DNA of 64,000 nt, taken from contig NZ_FNTX01000002.1 of NCBI RefSeq assembly GCF_900105765.1, positions 1,984,001-2,048,000 on the forward strand. Reading direction: 5' to 3'. The position numbers and the translations under genes are program-made. Under the pieces are notes generated by a model that ran no database searches, was not told where the DNA came from, and saw only the letters and a list, made by a program, of their open reading frames with translations. Below, in pieces: positions 53,242-62,004 of this stretch; positions within the stretch are counted from its first letter, which is position 1, and each line of letters begins with the position of its first letter. The DNA comes from Ruania alba. Its GTDB lineage: Bacteria; Actinomycetota; Actinomycetes; Actinomycetales; Beutenbergiaceae.

Positions 53242-53709
53242 TCAGTCGAGCAGCTCACAGTCGCGGACCACTCCGGTGGTGGCCAGCTCGGTGGTGGCGA
53301 CCGTCGCGGTGTGCCGCGTGGTGGGACCCTCGGCCGGCGGGATGACCACCTCCAGCAGCCCGACCTGCCCGAATCCGGTGTTGAGTGCTTCGAGGGTGCA
53401 CGTGGCACTGCGGTCGTCGGGTTTGGTCACGTCGAAGGTGACCCGGACCTGGCTGTCGTCGAGCACGGCGAAGCCGACGTCCTGCGCCGTGGCGGCGGGC
53501 CGGAGCACGTTGGTGCCGATCAGCACCAGGACCGCTATTCCCAGGATGGCGCAGACGATTGCCACGATCCGGGTGCTGCGGCGCGAGCGCCGGTCCTGCC
53601 CGGGGCGGCGCCCGTAGCGTTCAGCGAGCATCGCCGCGACCTCGGGACTGGGCGCCCCGGCGCGTGCGGTGCTCGCTTCGCCCGTGGGTGCGTCGGTCAC
53701 GCGTGCCAT
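53242..53709 (-). CDS. DUF4307 domain-containing membrane protein
   Basis: 155 residues from ATG 53709. One membrane helix (IVAIVCAILGIAVLVLIGTNVL, about 45-66) separates a short cytoplasmic arm with MLAERYGRRPGQDRRSRR from an external beta domain (VTFDVTKPDDRSATCTLEAL ending in CELLD) with two cysteines that may pair. The family is actinobacterial and of unknown function, always near mca and greA. A TAGTCT -10-like hexamer ends a few bases before the ATG and no ribosome site is visible. Confidence 0.9.
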   Translation of the reverse strand: MARVTDAPTGEASTARAGAPSPEVAAMLAERYGRRPGQDRRSRRSTRIVAIVCAILGIAVLVLIGTNVLRPAATAQDVGFAVLDDSQVRVTFDVTKPDDRSATCTLEALNTGFGQVGLLEVVIPPAEGPTTRHTATVATTELATTGVVRDCELLD

Positions 53710-53710
53710 C

Positions 53711-53721
53711 CTTAGACTAAG
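53711..53721. promoter_or_regulatory. Symmetric -10 element shared by DUF4307 and mca
   Basis: CTTAGACTAAG reads as TAGACT on the plus strand and TAGTCT on the minus strand, both good actinobacterial -10 hexamers. The DUF4307 ATG is only 2 bp from the palindrome, so its start of transcription would lie at or inside the start codon. Confidence 0.45.
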
Positions 53722-53810
53722 AGTGCGTCTCCAGGTCACTGTCGCACGCGCGCGCGGCTGCAGTGACCTTCGATCATTGTCCCTCACCACTGCCCCGGAG
53801 GATTCAGCAC

Positions 53811-54680
53811 GTGTCTGGCGAGAACTTGCGGCTGATGGCCGTGCACGCGCATCCGGACGACGAGTCCAGCAAGGGTGCGGCCACCATGGCGCGGTATGCC
53901 GCTGAGGGGGTCGAGGTGCTCGTGGTCACCTGCACCGGCGGTGAGCGAGGCGACATCTTGAACCCTCGCCTCCGGGACGACCCGGAGGTCCAACGAGACA
54001 TGCCCGGTTACCGGCGCCGGGAGATGGCTGCCGCTGCCGCCGCCCTGGGCGTCTCCCAGTGCTGGTTGGGGTTCGTCGACTCCGGCCTGCCCGAGGGAGA
54101 CCCGCTGCCGCCCCTGCCGGACGGCGCGTTCGCACGTGAACCGCTCGAGGTGGCCACCGAAGCCCTGATGCGGGTGGTGCGCGAATTCCGTCCGCACGTG
54201 ATGACCACGTACAACGAGAACGGCGGCTACCCGCACCCGGACCACGTGATGACCCACCAGATCTCGATGGCAGCCTTCGAGGCCGCAGGAGACCCGGACG
54301 CCTACCCGCACGCAGGTCCGCCGTGGGAGATCTCCAAGCTGTACTACGACCACGGCTTCTCGAAGGCGAGGATCACCGCCGTGCACGAGGCGATCGTGGC
54401 CAGCGGCGCCGATTCGCCCTTCGCGGACTGGATGGACCGCTGGGACCGGGACGACCGGGCAGAGAAGGTCACCACCCGGATCGAGTGCGCCGACTACTTC
54501 GGACATCGGGATCGTGCCTTGCTCGCCCACGCCACCCAGATCGACCCGGACGGGTTCTTCTTCGCGATCCCGCGCGACTTGGAGCGTGAGGTCTGGCCGG
54601 TGGAGGAGTACGAGCTGGTGCACTCCCGGGTTCCGACCGATACACCGGAGGATGACCTCTTCACCGGACTACGCTCGTGA
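53811..54680 (+). CDS. mca: Mycothiol conjugate amidase
   Basis: 289 residues from GTG 53811 behind GGAGG. LmbE-like zinc hydrolase: [20 protein letters not shown] (His, Asp, Asp metal and catalytic set), [12 protein letters not shown], and [20 protein letters not shown] (third zinc His). The C-terminal block [14 protein letters not shown] and the loop [13 protein letters not shown] favour Mca over MshB. The enzyme cleaves mycothiol S-conjugates to release mercapturic acids, a detoxification step specific to actinobacteria. The next gene overlaps its stop by 4 bp (GTGA). Confidence 0.95.
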   Translation: MSGENLRLMAVHAHPDDESSKGAATMARYAAEGVEVLVVTCTGGERGDILNPRLRDDPEVQRDMPGYRRREMAAAAAALGVSQCWLGFVDSGLPEGDPLPPLPDGAFAREPLEVATEALMRVVREFRPHVMTTYNENGGYPHPDHVMTHQISMAAFEAAGDPDAYPHAGPPWEISKLYYDHGFSKARITAVHEAIVASGADSPFADWMDRWDRDDRAEKVTTRIECADYFGHRDRALLAHATQIDPDGFFFAIPRDLEREVWPVEEYELVHSRVPTDTPEDDLFTGLRS

Positions 54681-54934
54681 TCATGCGTGCCGAGGACATC
54701 GACCCCAACCTCGTCAGCCCCGGGATCGGAGCGTTCCTGGCGTTCCTCGCGCTCGCGCTGGTGGTGATCCTGATCGCGCGCTCGTTCACGGTGCACATGC
54801 GCCGGATCGAGGCTCGCGCGGCGCAGGACGAGGCAGAACGGGGCGCTTCCGGCGATGAGGATTCCGGCGACGCCTCGTCATCAGGGGAGACAGAGCCGCA
54901 GAATGGTGATCAAGGCCCCGAGGAACGGAACTGA
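54677..54934 (+). CDS. Small single-span membrane protein downstream of mca
   Basis: 85 residues from a GTG overlapping the mca stop. One membrane helix ([21 protein letters not shown], about 16-36) is followed by a basic stretch ([18 protein letters not shown]) and an acidic, Gly/Ser-rich tail. The same small protein follows mca in mycobacteria (Rv1083). No function is known. Confidence 0.88.
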   Translation: MIMRAEDIDPNLVSPGIGAFLAFLALALVVILIARSFTVHMRRIEARAAQDEAERGASGDEDSGDASSSGETEPQNGDQGPEERN

Positions 54935-54935
54935 G

Positions 54936-55739
54936 ATGACTCTGCCGGTCGCCGTCGTGCAACTCGCAGCCAGTGCGGACAGCGAGGCGAACGTGTTTGC
55001 CGCGGTCGACCATGTGCGCGCCGCGGCCACGGCCGGTGCGCGGCTCGTCGTGCTCCCCGAGTACTCCGCGGGGTGGGCCCCTCAGCTGAGCCCGGAGCTT
55101 GCCGAGGCGGTTGACGGCCCGTTCCACCAGGCAATGTCTGCCGTGGCAGCCGAATGTGCGGTCGACCTGGTGGTCGGGGCGATCGAGCCCGCCGACGGCG
55201 ACCCGGCGCGGTGCGTGAACGTCGCCCTGGCCTTCGGTCCCGATGGCGCCCTGCGCGGCCGGTACGAGAAGGTGCACCTCTTCGATGCGTTCGGTGTGCG
55301 GGAGTCGGACGTGCTGGATGCCGGTGCGCCTGGGGCGCACCAGGCCATGGTGCTCGATGTTGCCGGGGTGCAGGTAGGCGTGGCCACCTGCTACGACCTC
55401 CGATTCCCGGAGACGTTCCGGGTGCTTGTCGACGGCGGAGCGCAGGTTCTGGTGGTGATCGCTGCGTGGGCGGCCGGTCCCGGCAAGGCCGAGCAGTTGG
55501 ACGTGCTGGTGCGCGCCCGCGCGATCGAGAACACCACCTACCTCGCCCTCGCGAGCCAGCACGGGCGTGGACGCACCGGGCACTCACAGGTGGTCGACCC
55601 GCTCGGGCGGCCGATGGCCGTGGCTGAGGACGGGGACGCGGTGCTCCTGGTGAATCTCGAGGAGCAGCAGGTCACGGACGTGCGAGAGCAGGTCCCGAGC
55701 CTGGAGCACCGGCGCTACACCGTGGTACCGCGGGGCTGA
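54936..55739 (+). CDS. Carbon-nitrogen hydrolase (nitrilase superfamily)
   Basis: 267 residues from ATG 54936, one base after the previous stop. The catalytic triad is visible: Glu in VVLPEYSAGW, Lys in GRYEKVHLFDAFGVRESD and Cys in GVATCYDLRFPETFRVL. The pattern fits the omega-amidase/Nit-like branch. It likely deaminates small amides such as deaminated glutathione or alpha-keto acid amides. It is probably transcribed with mca and the small membrane protein. Confidence 0.93.
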   Translation: MTLPVAVVQLAASADSEANVFAAVDHVRAAATAGARLVVLPEYSAGWAPQLSPELAEAVDGPFHQAMSAVAAECAVDLVVGAIEPADGDPARCVNVALAFGPDGALRGRYEKVHLFDAFGVRESDVLDAGAPGAHQAMVLDVAGVQVGVATCYDLRFPETFRVLVDGGAQVLVVIAAWAAGPGKAEQLDVLVRARAIENTTYLALASQHGRGRTGHSQVVDPLGRPMAVAEDGDAVLLVNLEEQQVTDVREQVPSLEHRRYTVVPRG

Positions 55740-55755
55740 AACAGCCCCAGCGCCG

Positions 55756-56799
55756 TCAGCCCTTCTTGCCCTTCGTGGGCTTCTTCGCCGGTGAGTTCTT
55801 TTTCGTCGCGGCCTTCTTGCCCTTCTTCGGGGCCGATGGCTTCGTGTTGGTGTCCGCCTTCTTCGCCGATGAGTTCTTCTTCGCGGCTGAGCTCTTCGTC
55901 GTGCCCGAACCCTTGATGCTGGCCGCCTTCGTGCCCTTACTGGTCGGGCGCTGCGTCGCGGCGAGCAGCTCCTGCTGCTTCTTGACGTCGTAGTCGGCTT
56001 CCGGCCAGGTCAGCTCGAGCGACTCCAGCGCGTCCAGCAACAGCTGGGTCACCGCGAGCCGCGCGTACCACTTGCGGTCGGCGGGCACCACGTACCACGG
56101 GGCCTCGTCGATCGAGGTGCGCTCGAGCATCTGCTGGTAGGCGGCCTGGTACTGGTCCCACTTCGCCCGGGTCTCCAGGTCGCTCGGGTTGTACTTCCAG
56201 TGCTTGTCCGGCCGGTCGAGTCGCTCGGCGAGTCGCTCACCCTGCTCCTCGTGGGAGACCATCAGCGCGACCTTGATGATCGTGGTGTCCGTGGCGGCCG
56301 TCTTCTGGTCGAAGCGCACCAGCTCGTCATAGCGCTTCTCATGCAGCTCGGCCGGTTCGAGCCCCTCCACCCTCACCACCAGCACCTGCTCGTAGTGGGA
56401 GCGGTCGAACACACCGATCTGCCCGGGCTGCGGGAGGGCGCGGCGGATCCGCCACAGGTGGTGATGCTTCTTCTCCTCCGCGGTGGGCACGCCGAACGAG
56501 GCGAGATCCACACCCTGCGGGTCCACCATGCCCAGCACGTGGCGCACGATGCCGCCCTTGCCCGCGGTATCCAGCCCCTGCAGCACGAGCAGCACCGATC
56601 GAGTGCCGCCGGTCCGGCCCTCGGCGAACAGGCGCTCCTGGAGCTCGGAGAGGCGTTCACCGCGCTCGGCGAGCGCCTTCTTCGCGGCCTTCTTCCCGTG
56701 CTTCCAGCCGGGGGTGCCGGCTCGGTCGACGGTGCTCAGGTCGAAGTCGTCGTGCACGCGGAGCAGGTCCGCGACGGGGGCGTGCCAGTCGTGCGCCAT
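55756..56799 (-). CDS. PPK2 family polyphosphate kinase with lysine-rich C-terminal tail
   Basis: 347 residues. Walker A is LQGLDTAGKGGIVRHVLG (about residue 75), the lid and Walker B parts are FDRSHYEQVLVVRV and RRALPQPGQIGVF, and VVPADRKWYARLAV is the usual late block, ending near 275. Such enzymes make NTPs from NDPs (or NDPs from NMPs) with polyphosphate. The last 68 residues are a low-complexity Lys/Ala/Ser/Pro/Thr tail with about 20 lysines and one aspartate, like histone H1 or HU tails. It probably binds polyphosphate or DNA; this is inferred. It is convergent with the nitrilase gene, 16 bp apart. Confidence 0.92.
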   Translation of the reverse strand: MAHDWHAPVADLLRVHDDFDLSTVDRAGTPGWKHGKKAAKKALAERGERLSELQERLFAEGRTGGTRSVLLVLQGLDTAGKGGIVRHVLGMVDPQGVDLASFGVPTAEEKKHHHLWRIRRALPQPGQIGVFDRSHYEQVLVVRVEGLEPAELHEKRYDELVRFDQKTAATDTTIIKVALMVSHEEQGERLAERLDRPDKHWKYNPSDLETRAKWDQYQAAYQQMLERTSIDEAPWYVVPADRKWYARLAVTQLLLDALESLELTWPEADYDVKKQQELLAATQRPTSKGTKAASIKGSGTTKSSAAKKNSSAKKADTNTKPSAPKKGKKAATKKNSPAKKPTKGKKG

Positions 56800-56871
56800 G
56801 GAAGTCCTTTCGGCTGGGGTTCGTCCACCCTACTGGGAGTGCAGTGATCCGCCGAGGGGTGCTGGGAGGCT

Positions 56872-57556
56872 TCAGCGGGCGAGCACCGCGAGACCGATCG
56901 CGGCGGCGTGGCAGACGTACCCGATCACGGTGCCGGCGTGGAACAGTTCGTGGAAGCCGAACCAGCCCGGGACGAGATTGGGTCGCTTCAGCCCGTAGGC
57001 GATGGCACCGCCGGTGTAACCGATCCCCCGATGATCACCAGGAGGGCGATGGCAGCGCTCCCGGAGATCCAGAACTCCGGGAGGAACCAGACGGCCACCC
57101 AGCCCAGTGCCAGGTAGACGGGCACGTAGAACCAACGCGGGGCACCGAGCCAGAGCACCCGGGCGAGCAGACCGACGAGGGCGCCGGACCAGACCACGAT
57201 CAGCATGACGCGTGCCGTGGCCTCGGGAAGGAGCAGCGCTGCGAGCGGTGTGTAGGTGCCGGCGATCACCAGGAAGATGTTCGAGTGATCCATCCGCCGC
57301 AGCGTGTCGTGCACGCGGGGGACCAGGTGCCGCGGTGATACACGGCGCTGGTGGTGAACAGCAGCACCGTGGTGAACGCGAAGATTGTCGTCGTGACCGC
57401 AGCCGTCGTGGAGGGCGAACCGATCACCAGCACCAGGCCGATGACCAAGGCGATCGGCGCCATCACGCTGTGGATCCACCCGCGCAGCCTCGGTTTGGCC
57501 CCGGGGGAGTGCGCCGGGGAGGCGGAGTCGGCGAGTGCCGCAGGGGTGCGGGCCAT
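56872..57556 (-). pseudogene. Hemolysin III (PAQR-like) family membrane protein, broken by two frameshifts
   Basis: The protein is readable in three pieces: MARTPAALADSASPAHSPG to SAVYHRGTWSP, then RVHDTLRRMDHSNIFLVIAG to LLVIIGG, then IGYTGGAIAYGLKRPN to the end (HELFHAGTVIGYVCHAAAIG). The joins fall at 57317-57321 and 57025-57029, each a run of five G/C where six restore the frame. The conserved Tyr-His-Arg, MDHSNIF and His residues of the seven-helix family are intact, so the intact protein would be about 228 residues. Gene place equals Rv1085c next to Rv1086. Both losses may be sequencing errors. Confidence 0.85.
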
Positions 57557-57727
57557 GGTGCGCTCCAGACGTGGGGTGGCGGGTGGCAGTGCCCCTTTCT
57601 ACGCAATCGTAGGTTACGGGTGCGTAGGTATGCGACCGCTCCTGTGAAGGTACGGTGTGCACGGCGTCGTGGACTTGGCCGGCGACTCCTGACCGGCGAT
57701 CCTGGGAGCGAAGGAGGTCGCCAACCG

Positions 57728-58489
57728 ATGCGCCCACCCGCGTTCCTGTACGGACTTTACGAACGACGACTCACCCGCTCGCTCGACGGTGCCCGCCTGC
57801 CCCACCACGTGGGCGTGCTCCTCGACGGCAATCGCCGCTGGGCCCGTTCGGCGGGACTCGAGCCTGCGCAGGGCCACCAGGCCGGCGCGGAACGGATCGT
57901 CGACCTGCTCGGCTGGTGCGAGGGTGTCAACATCAAGCTGGTCACGCTGTGGATGCTCTCCACGAACAATCTCGATCGGGACTCCCGCGAGGTGAAGGAC
58001 CTGCTGGAGATCATCGCCGCCGCGGTGGCGACCTTGGCCACCACTCGACGGTGGCGACTGCAGCTGGTGGGCGAGCTGGACCTACTTCCCGAGCCCATCG
58101 TGGAGCGGCTGCGTGCGTCGGAGGCGATGACCAGCGACGTGGACGGGATCCATGTCAACATCGCGGTGGGCTATGGCGGACGGCACGAGATCGCGGGCGC
58201 GGTGCGCTCCCTCATCGCCGAGTATGTGAAGTCCGGCCGGCCGTTGAGCGACCTGGAGGAGACGGTGACGCCGGAGACGATCACGGCGCACCTGTACACC
58301 AAGGGCCAGCCGGATCCGGACCTGGTGATCCGCACCTCCGGCGAGCAACGCCTGGGCGGCTTCCTGCTCTGGCAGAGCGAGCAGAGCGAGTTCTACTTCT
58401 GTGAGGCGTTCTGGCCGGACTTCCGGCGGGTGGACTTCCTGCGTGCGCTGCGTTCCTACGCCGGGCGAGAGCGGCGCCTCGGGCGGTAG
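57728..58489 (+). CDS. Isoprenyl transferase (cis-prenyltransferase, short-chain Z-type likely)
   Basis: 253 residues from ATG 57728 with AAGGAGG 9 bases upstream. The UPP-synthase fold is clear: HHVGVLLDGNRRWARSAGL (catalytic Asp), VKLVTLWMLSTNNLDRDS-like block with the Asn and Arg, VNIAVGYGGRHEIAGAVRSL, DPDLVIRTSGEQRLGGFLLW and SEFYFCEAFWPDFR. Its place after a hemolysin III gene equals Rv1086, a Z-farnesyl diphosphate synthase, so a short product for decaprenyl or polyprenyl phosphate synthesis is likely. The long N-terminal open frame before it is not coding. Confidence 0.94.
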   Translation: MRPPAFLYGLYERRLTRSLDGARLPHHVGVLLDGNRRWARSAGLEPAQGHQAGAERIVDLLGWCEGVNIKLVTLWMLSTNNLDRDSREVKDLLEIIAAAVATLATTRRWRLQLVGELDLLPEPIVERLRASEAMTSDVDGIHVNIAVGYGGRHEIAGAVRSLIAEYVKSGRPLSDLEETVTPETITAHLYTKGQPDPDLVIRTSGEQRLGGFLLWQSEQSEFYFCEAFWPDFRRVDFLRALRSYAGRERRLGR

Positions 58490-58890
58490 CGCCCCCTCCT
58501 CACCGAGCGCAGCGTCCCCCTCGCTGAGCGCAACCCTGTGCGGCGTTCAGTGCCCGCCACGCCGCACCAGGCTGCGCTCGGCCCAGGGTGGTGGGTGCGT
58601 AACTGCAGGGGCAGCCGGGAACGAGACGTGGGACGGCCGATGACGGGCCGGTGAACTCTCATGGTGATTGGTCGCCACGCCGCGCCAATCAACGACACGC
58701 ATGCTGCGCCGTCGTACGTTGGGCTCACCGGACGACATCCCGGTCGTTCGCCGGAAGGCCAGCCCATGACGCAGACGAGTCCGCAGGTGGAGCCACCGGC
58801 CGCCTGCGCTCATGTGGTGCCTCCCGTTCTCACCCCGAGCCTGTCGCACGCACGAGAGCGGCAGGTCAGGCCCGCCTGGAGGAGCTAGCC
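58490..58890. other. Non-coding stretch before phoH
   Basis: About 400 bp with several short open frames but no codon pattern, signal or family I can support. An ATG at 58766 opens a 41-codon frame (MTQTSPQVEPP) without clear ribosome site. GAGCGCAGCGTCCCCCTCGC and a near repeat of it lie at 58505-58535. The end carries the GGAGGAG of phoH. Confidence 0.5.
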
Positions 58891-60292
58891 GTGAGCCGAG
58901 AGTCCCTCACGTTCGACACCCCGACCGATGCGCCGGAGGGTGGTGAGGGACAGCCTGGCGTACTGCCGGTGGCTGGTCCCGCCCCGACGGCGAACGCACC
59001 ACCTATGTGCTGGACACCTCCGTGCTGCTGTCGGACCCCCGCGCCATCTTCCGGTTCGCCGAGCATGACGTCGTTCTGCCGATCGTGGTGGTCACCGAGC
59101 TCGAGGCGAAGCGTCACCACCCCGAGCTCGGGTACTTCGCCCGCAGTGCTCTGCGGCACTTGGACGACCTGCGGGTCGCGCACGGCTTCCTGGACCAGCC
59201 GGTACCCGTGGGGGAGGCCGGGGGACGATCCGCGTCGAGCTCAACCACTCCGACCCGATGGTGCTGCCGTCCGGGATGCGCCTGGGCGACAACGACACCC
59301 GGATCCTCTCCGTGGCCGCGAACCTACGGGCCGAAGGGACGTCCGTGGTGGTGGTGTCCAAGGATCTGCCGATGCGGGTGAAGGCCTCGGCAGTGGGGAT
59401 GTGCGCCCAGGAGTACCGCGCCCAGCTCGCGGTCGACTCCGGATTCCGCGGAATGGCCGAAGGGTCGCTCTCGGAGGAGGAGATGAGTCGCCTGTTCGGC
59501 GAGGAGCAGCTGGCCGTCGCGGACGTGGCCGCGAGCGAGCCGCTACGGGACCTGCCGTGCCACACCGGGCTGGTCCTGCACTCCCCGCGCGGGTCGGCGC
59601 TGGGTCGGATCACCCCGGACAAGCAGATCAAAGTCGTCCGCGGGGATCGGGACGTCTTCGGGATGCACGGGCGCAGCGCCGAGCAGCGGATCGCGATCGA
59701 TCTGCTGCTCGACTCCGAGATCGGCATCGTCTCCCTCGGTGGGCGAGCGGGAACGGGGAAGTCCGCGCTCGCCCTCAGTGCCGGCCTGGAGGCGGTGCTG
59801 GAGCGCCGGGAGCACCGCAAGGTGATGGTCTTCCGCCCGCTCTACGCGGTCGGTGGCCAGGAGCTCGGGTACCTGCCGGGCAGCGAGTCGGAGAAGATGA
59901 ACCCCTGGGCGCAGGCGGTGTTCGACACCCTGGGTGCCGTCGTCTCCTCCGACGTGGTCGACGAGGTGATGGACCGGGGGATGCTCGAGGTGCTCCCGCT
60001 CACTCACATCCGTGGTCGCTCGCTGCACGACGCCTTCGTGATCGTGGACGAGGCGCAGTCGTTGGAGCGGAACGTGCTGCTGACCGTGCTGTCTAGGATC
60101 GGCCAGAGCTCGCGGGTGGTGCTCACCCATGACGTCGCCCAGCGGGACAACCTGCGGGTGGGCCGGCACGACGGCGTCGCTGCAGTGATCGAGTCCCTCA
60201 AGGGGCACCCGTTGTTCGCGCACGTCACGCTCACCCGGTCCGAGCGTTCACCCGTTGCCGCTCTGGTCACCGAGATGCTCGAAGGGGCCTGA
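58891..60292 (+). pseudogene. PhoH family protein with N-terminal PIN domain, broken by two frameshifts
   Basis: The start is GTG 58891 behind GGAGGAG (VSRESLTFDTPTD). The PIN domain then appears one frame away ([38 protein letters not shown]), and after the five-G run at 59220-59224 the rest is in a third frame ([17 protein letters not shown] onward). A sixth G restores that join; the first break lies between 58945 and 58985, not at a long G run. The ATPase has [20 protein letters not shown] (Walker A) and [20 protein letters not shown] (Walker B). PIN-PhoH proteins (PhoH2) are coupled RNA helicase/RNases. It is probably intact in the real genome. Confidence 0.85.
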
Positions 60293-60326
60293 GCAGCCCA
60301 CGACGGCGTCCCTCACCATCCGTTGA

Positions 60327-60360
60327 TCGGCCCGCCTCGGTCCTGACTGAGGCGGGCCGA
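60327..60360 (+). terminator. Terminator after phoH
   Basis: TCGGCCCGCCTC and GAGGCGGGCCGA pair perfectly over 12 bp around a 10-base loop, 35 bases after the phoH stop. Confidence 0.85.
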
Positions 60361-60423
60361 CCTATGCTCGGGATGGGTGACGAGGTCGTGAAGGTTTCGT
60401 GATTGCCGCACAGATGCCGATCG

Positions 60424-60443
60424 ATATCTCAGATCCGAGATAT
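60424..60443. promoter_or_regulatory. Operator/promoter palindrome of the HTH-MurA gene
   Basis: ATATCTC and GAGATAT form a perfect 7-bp inverted repeat with a 6-bp spacer. TATTGT (60441-60446), a -10-like hexamer, overlaps its right arm, and the ATG follows 6 bp later with no ribosome site, so the message is likely leaderless. The product's own helix-turn-helix domain is the obvious candidate to bind here. Confidence 0.7.
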
Positions 60444-60452
60444 TGTGCTCGT

Positions 60453-61994
60453 ATGACGGTGATTGACGACACCCAGACCTCACTCGCGGAGATCGGCACT
60501 CTCATTCGCGGTGCGCGCCAGAACAGGGGCCTGACCCAGACTCAGCTCGCGGAGCGCCTCAGCACCAGTCAGAGCGCGATCGCCCGGATCGAGCAAGGCA
60601 GCCAGAACCTCTCGGTCGAGCTGCTCGCCCGGATCAATGGCGCACTGGATGCGGACCTGCTCTCCATCGGGACACCTCGCGCCGCCCACCTGCGGGTGAC
60701 CGGTGGTCAGCAGCTCTCTGGGACGATCACCGTGAAGTCCTCCAAGAACGGTGCGGTCGCCCTGCTGTGTGCCTCCCTGCTGAACCGGGGTCGGACCACG
60801 TTGCGTCAGGTCGCCCGGATCGTGGAGGTGGACCGGATCGTGGACGTCTTGCGCTCGATCGGGGTCCGTGCCACGTGGTCCGCCGACGGGAAGGACCTCG
60901 AGATCGTGCCCCCGGCGGAGCTGGATCTGAGCGCCATCGATGAGGAAGCGGCTCGCCGCACCCGCAGCATCATCATGTTCCTCGGTCCGTTGCTGGGCCG
61001 GGAGAGCGCTTTCAACCTGCCCTATGCGGGCGGTTGCGACCTCGGCACCCGCACGGTGGAGCCCCACATGATCGCCCTGCGTCCGTTCGGACTCGACGTG
61101 GTGGCCACGGCCGGCCAGTACGAGGCCACCGTGCAGCCCGACCGGCCCAATGAGATCACGGTGGTGCTCACCGAGCGCGGCGACACCGTGACCGAGAACG
61201 CGCTGATGGCTGCGGCACGCCACCCCGGTGTCACGACCCTGCGCAACGCCAGCCCGAACTACATGGTGCAGGATCTGTGCTTCTACCTGGAGCTGCTCGG
61301 GGTACGGATCGAAGGCATCGGCACCACGACGCTTCGCGTGCACGGGCTGGCCGATATCGACGCTGACGTCGAGTACGCCCCCGGGGAGGACCCCGTGGAG
61401 GCGATGAGCCTCATCACCGCCGGGATCGTCACCGACTCGGAGATCACGGTGGCCCGGGTGCCGGTGGAGTTCATGGAGATCGAGCTTGCCACCCTGGCCG
61501 AGATGGGGCTGCGCTACACCCTCTCTCCGGAGTACCCGGCGGCGAACGGCCGCACCCGGCTCGTGGATGTGACCGTGCGCCCGAGCGAACTGCAGGCCCC
61601 GATCGACAAGATCCACCCGATGCCGTTCCCCGGCCTGAACATCGACAACCTGCCCTTCTTCGCCGTGATCGCTGCGGCCGCCTCGGGAACGACGTTGATC
61701 CACGACTGGGTCTACGACAACCGGGCCATCCACCTCACCGACCTGACCCGGCTGGGCGCTGACGTTCGGCTGCTCGACCCGCACCGGCTCGACGTGACCG
61801 GCCCGACTCGCTGGTCCGGAGCCGAGGTGAGTTGCCCTCCGGCGCTGCGTCCCGCCGTCGTGATTCTGCTCGGCATGTTGGCGGCGAAGGGTACCTCGGT
61901 GCTCCGTAACGTCGACATCATTGCCCGAGGCTATGAGCAGCTGCAGGAACGGCTGATCGAGCTCGGCGCGCAGATCGAGACGTTCCGCGACTGA
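60453..61994 (+). CDS. UDP-N-acetylglucosamine 1-carboxyvinyltransferase with N-terminal XRE helix-turn-helix
   Basis: 513 residues. Residues about 10-68 are an XRE/Cro-type DNA-binding domain (ARQNRGLTQTQLAERLSTSQ, AIARIEQGSQNLSVELLARI). Residues about 78-510 are a complete EPSP-synthase-fold MurA: Lys-Asn at about 98-99 (SSKNGAVALL), the active-site Cys in YAGGCDLGTRTVEPH (about 185), and the late HPMPFPGLNIDNLPFFAVIA and RGYEQLQERLIELGA blocks. MurA makes enolpyruvyl-UDP-GlcNAc, the first committed step of peptidoglycan. The catalytic residues are kept, so it may be an active enzyme that also reads its own operator, or a regulator that senses UDP-GlcNAc. Confidence 0.9.
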   Translation: MTVIDDTQTSLAEIGTLIRGARQNRGLTQTQLAERLSTSQSAIARIEQGSQNLSVELLARINGALDADLLSIGTPRAAHLRVTGGQQLSGTITVKSSKNGAVALLCASLLNRGRTTLRQVARIVEVDRIVDVLRSIGVRATWSADGKDLEIVPPAELDLSAIDEEAARRTRSIIMFLGPLLGRESAFNLPYAGGCDLGTRTVEPHMIALRPFGLDVVATAGQYEATVQPDRPNEITVVLTERGDTVTENALMAAARHPGVTTLRNASPNYMVQDLCFYLELLGVRIEGIGTTTLRVHGLADIDADVEYAPGEDPVEAMSLITAGIVTDSEITVARVPVEFMEIELATLAEMGLRYTLSPEYPAANGRTRLVDVTVRPSELQAPIDKIHPMPFPGLNIDNLPFFAVIAAAASGTTLIHDWVYDNRAIHLTDLTRLGADVRLLDPHRLDVTGPTRWSGAEVSCPPALRPAVVILLGMLAAKGTSVLRNVDIIARGYEQLQERLIELGAQIETFRD

Positions 61995-62004
61995 GCCCGG
62001 CTGG

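Noticed and set aside
60453-61994. A catalytically dead MurA that serves only as regulator
   Set aside because: The active-site Cys in YAGGCDLG and the Lys-Asn pair are present, so loss of activity cannot be claimed from sequence.
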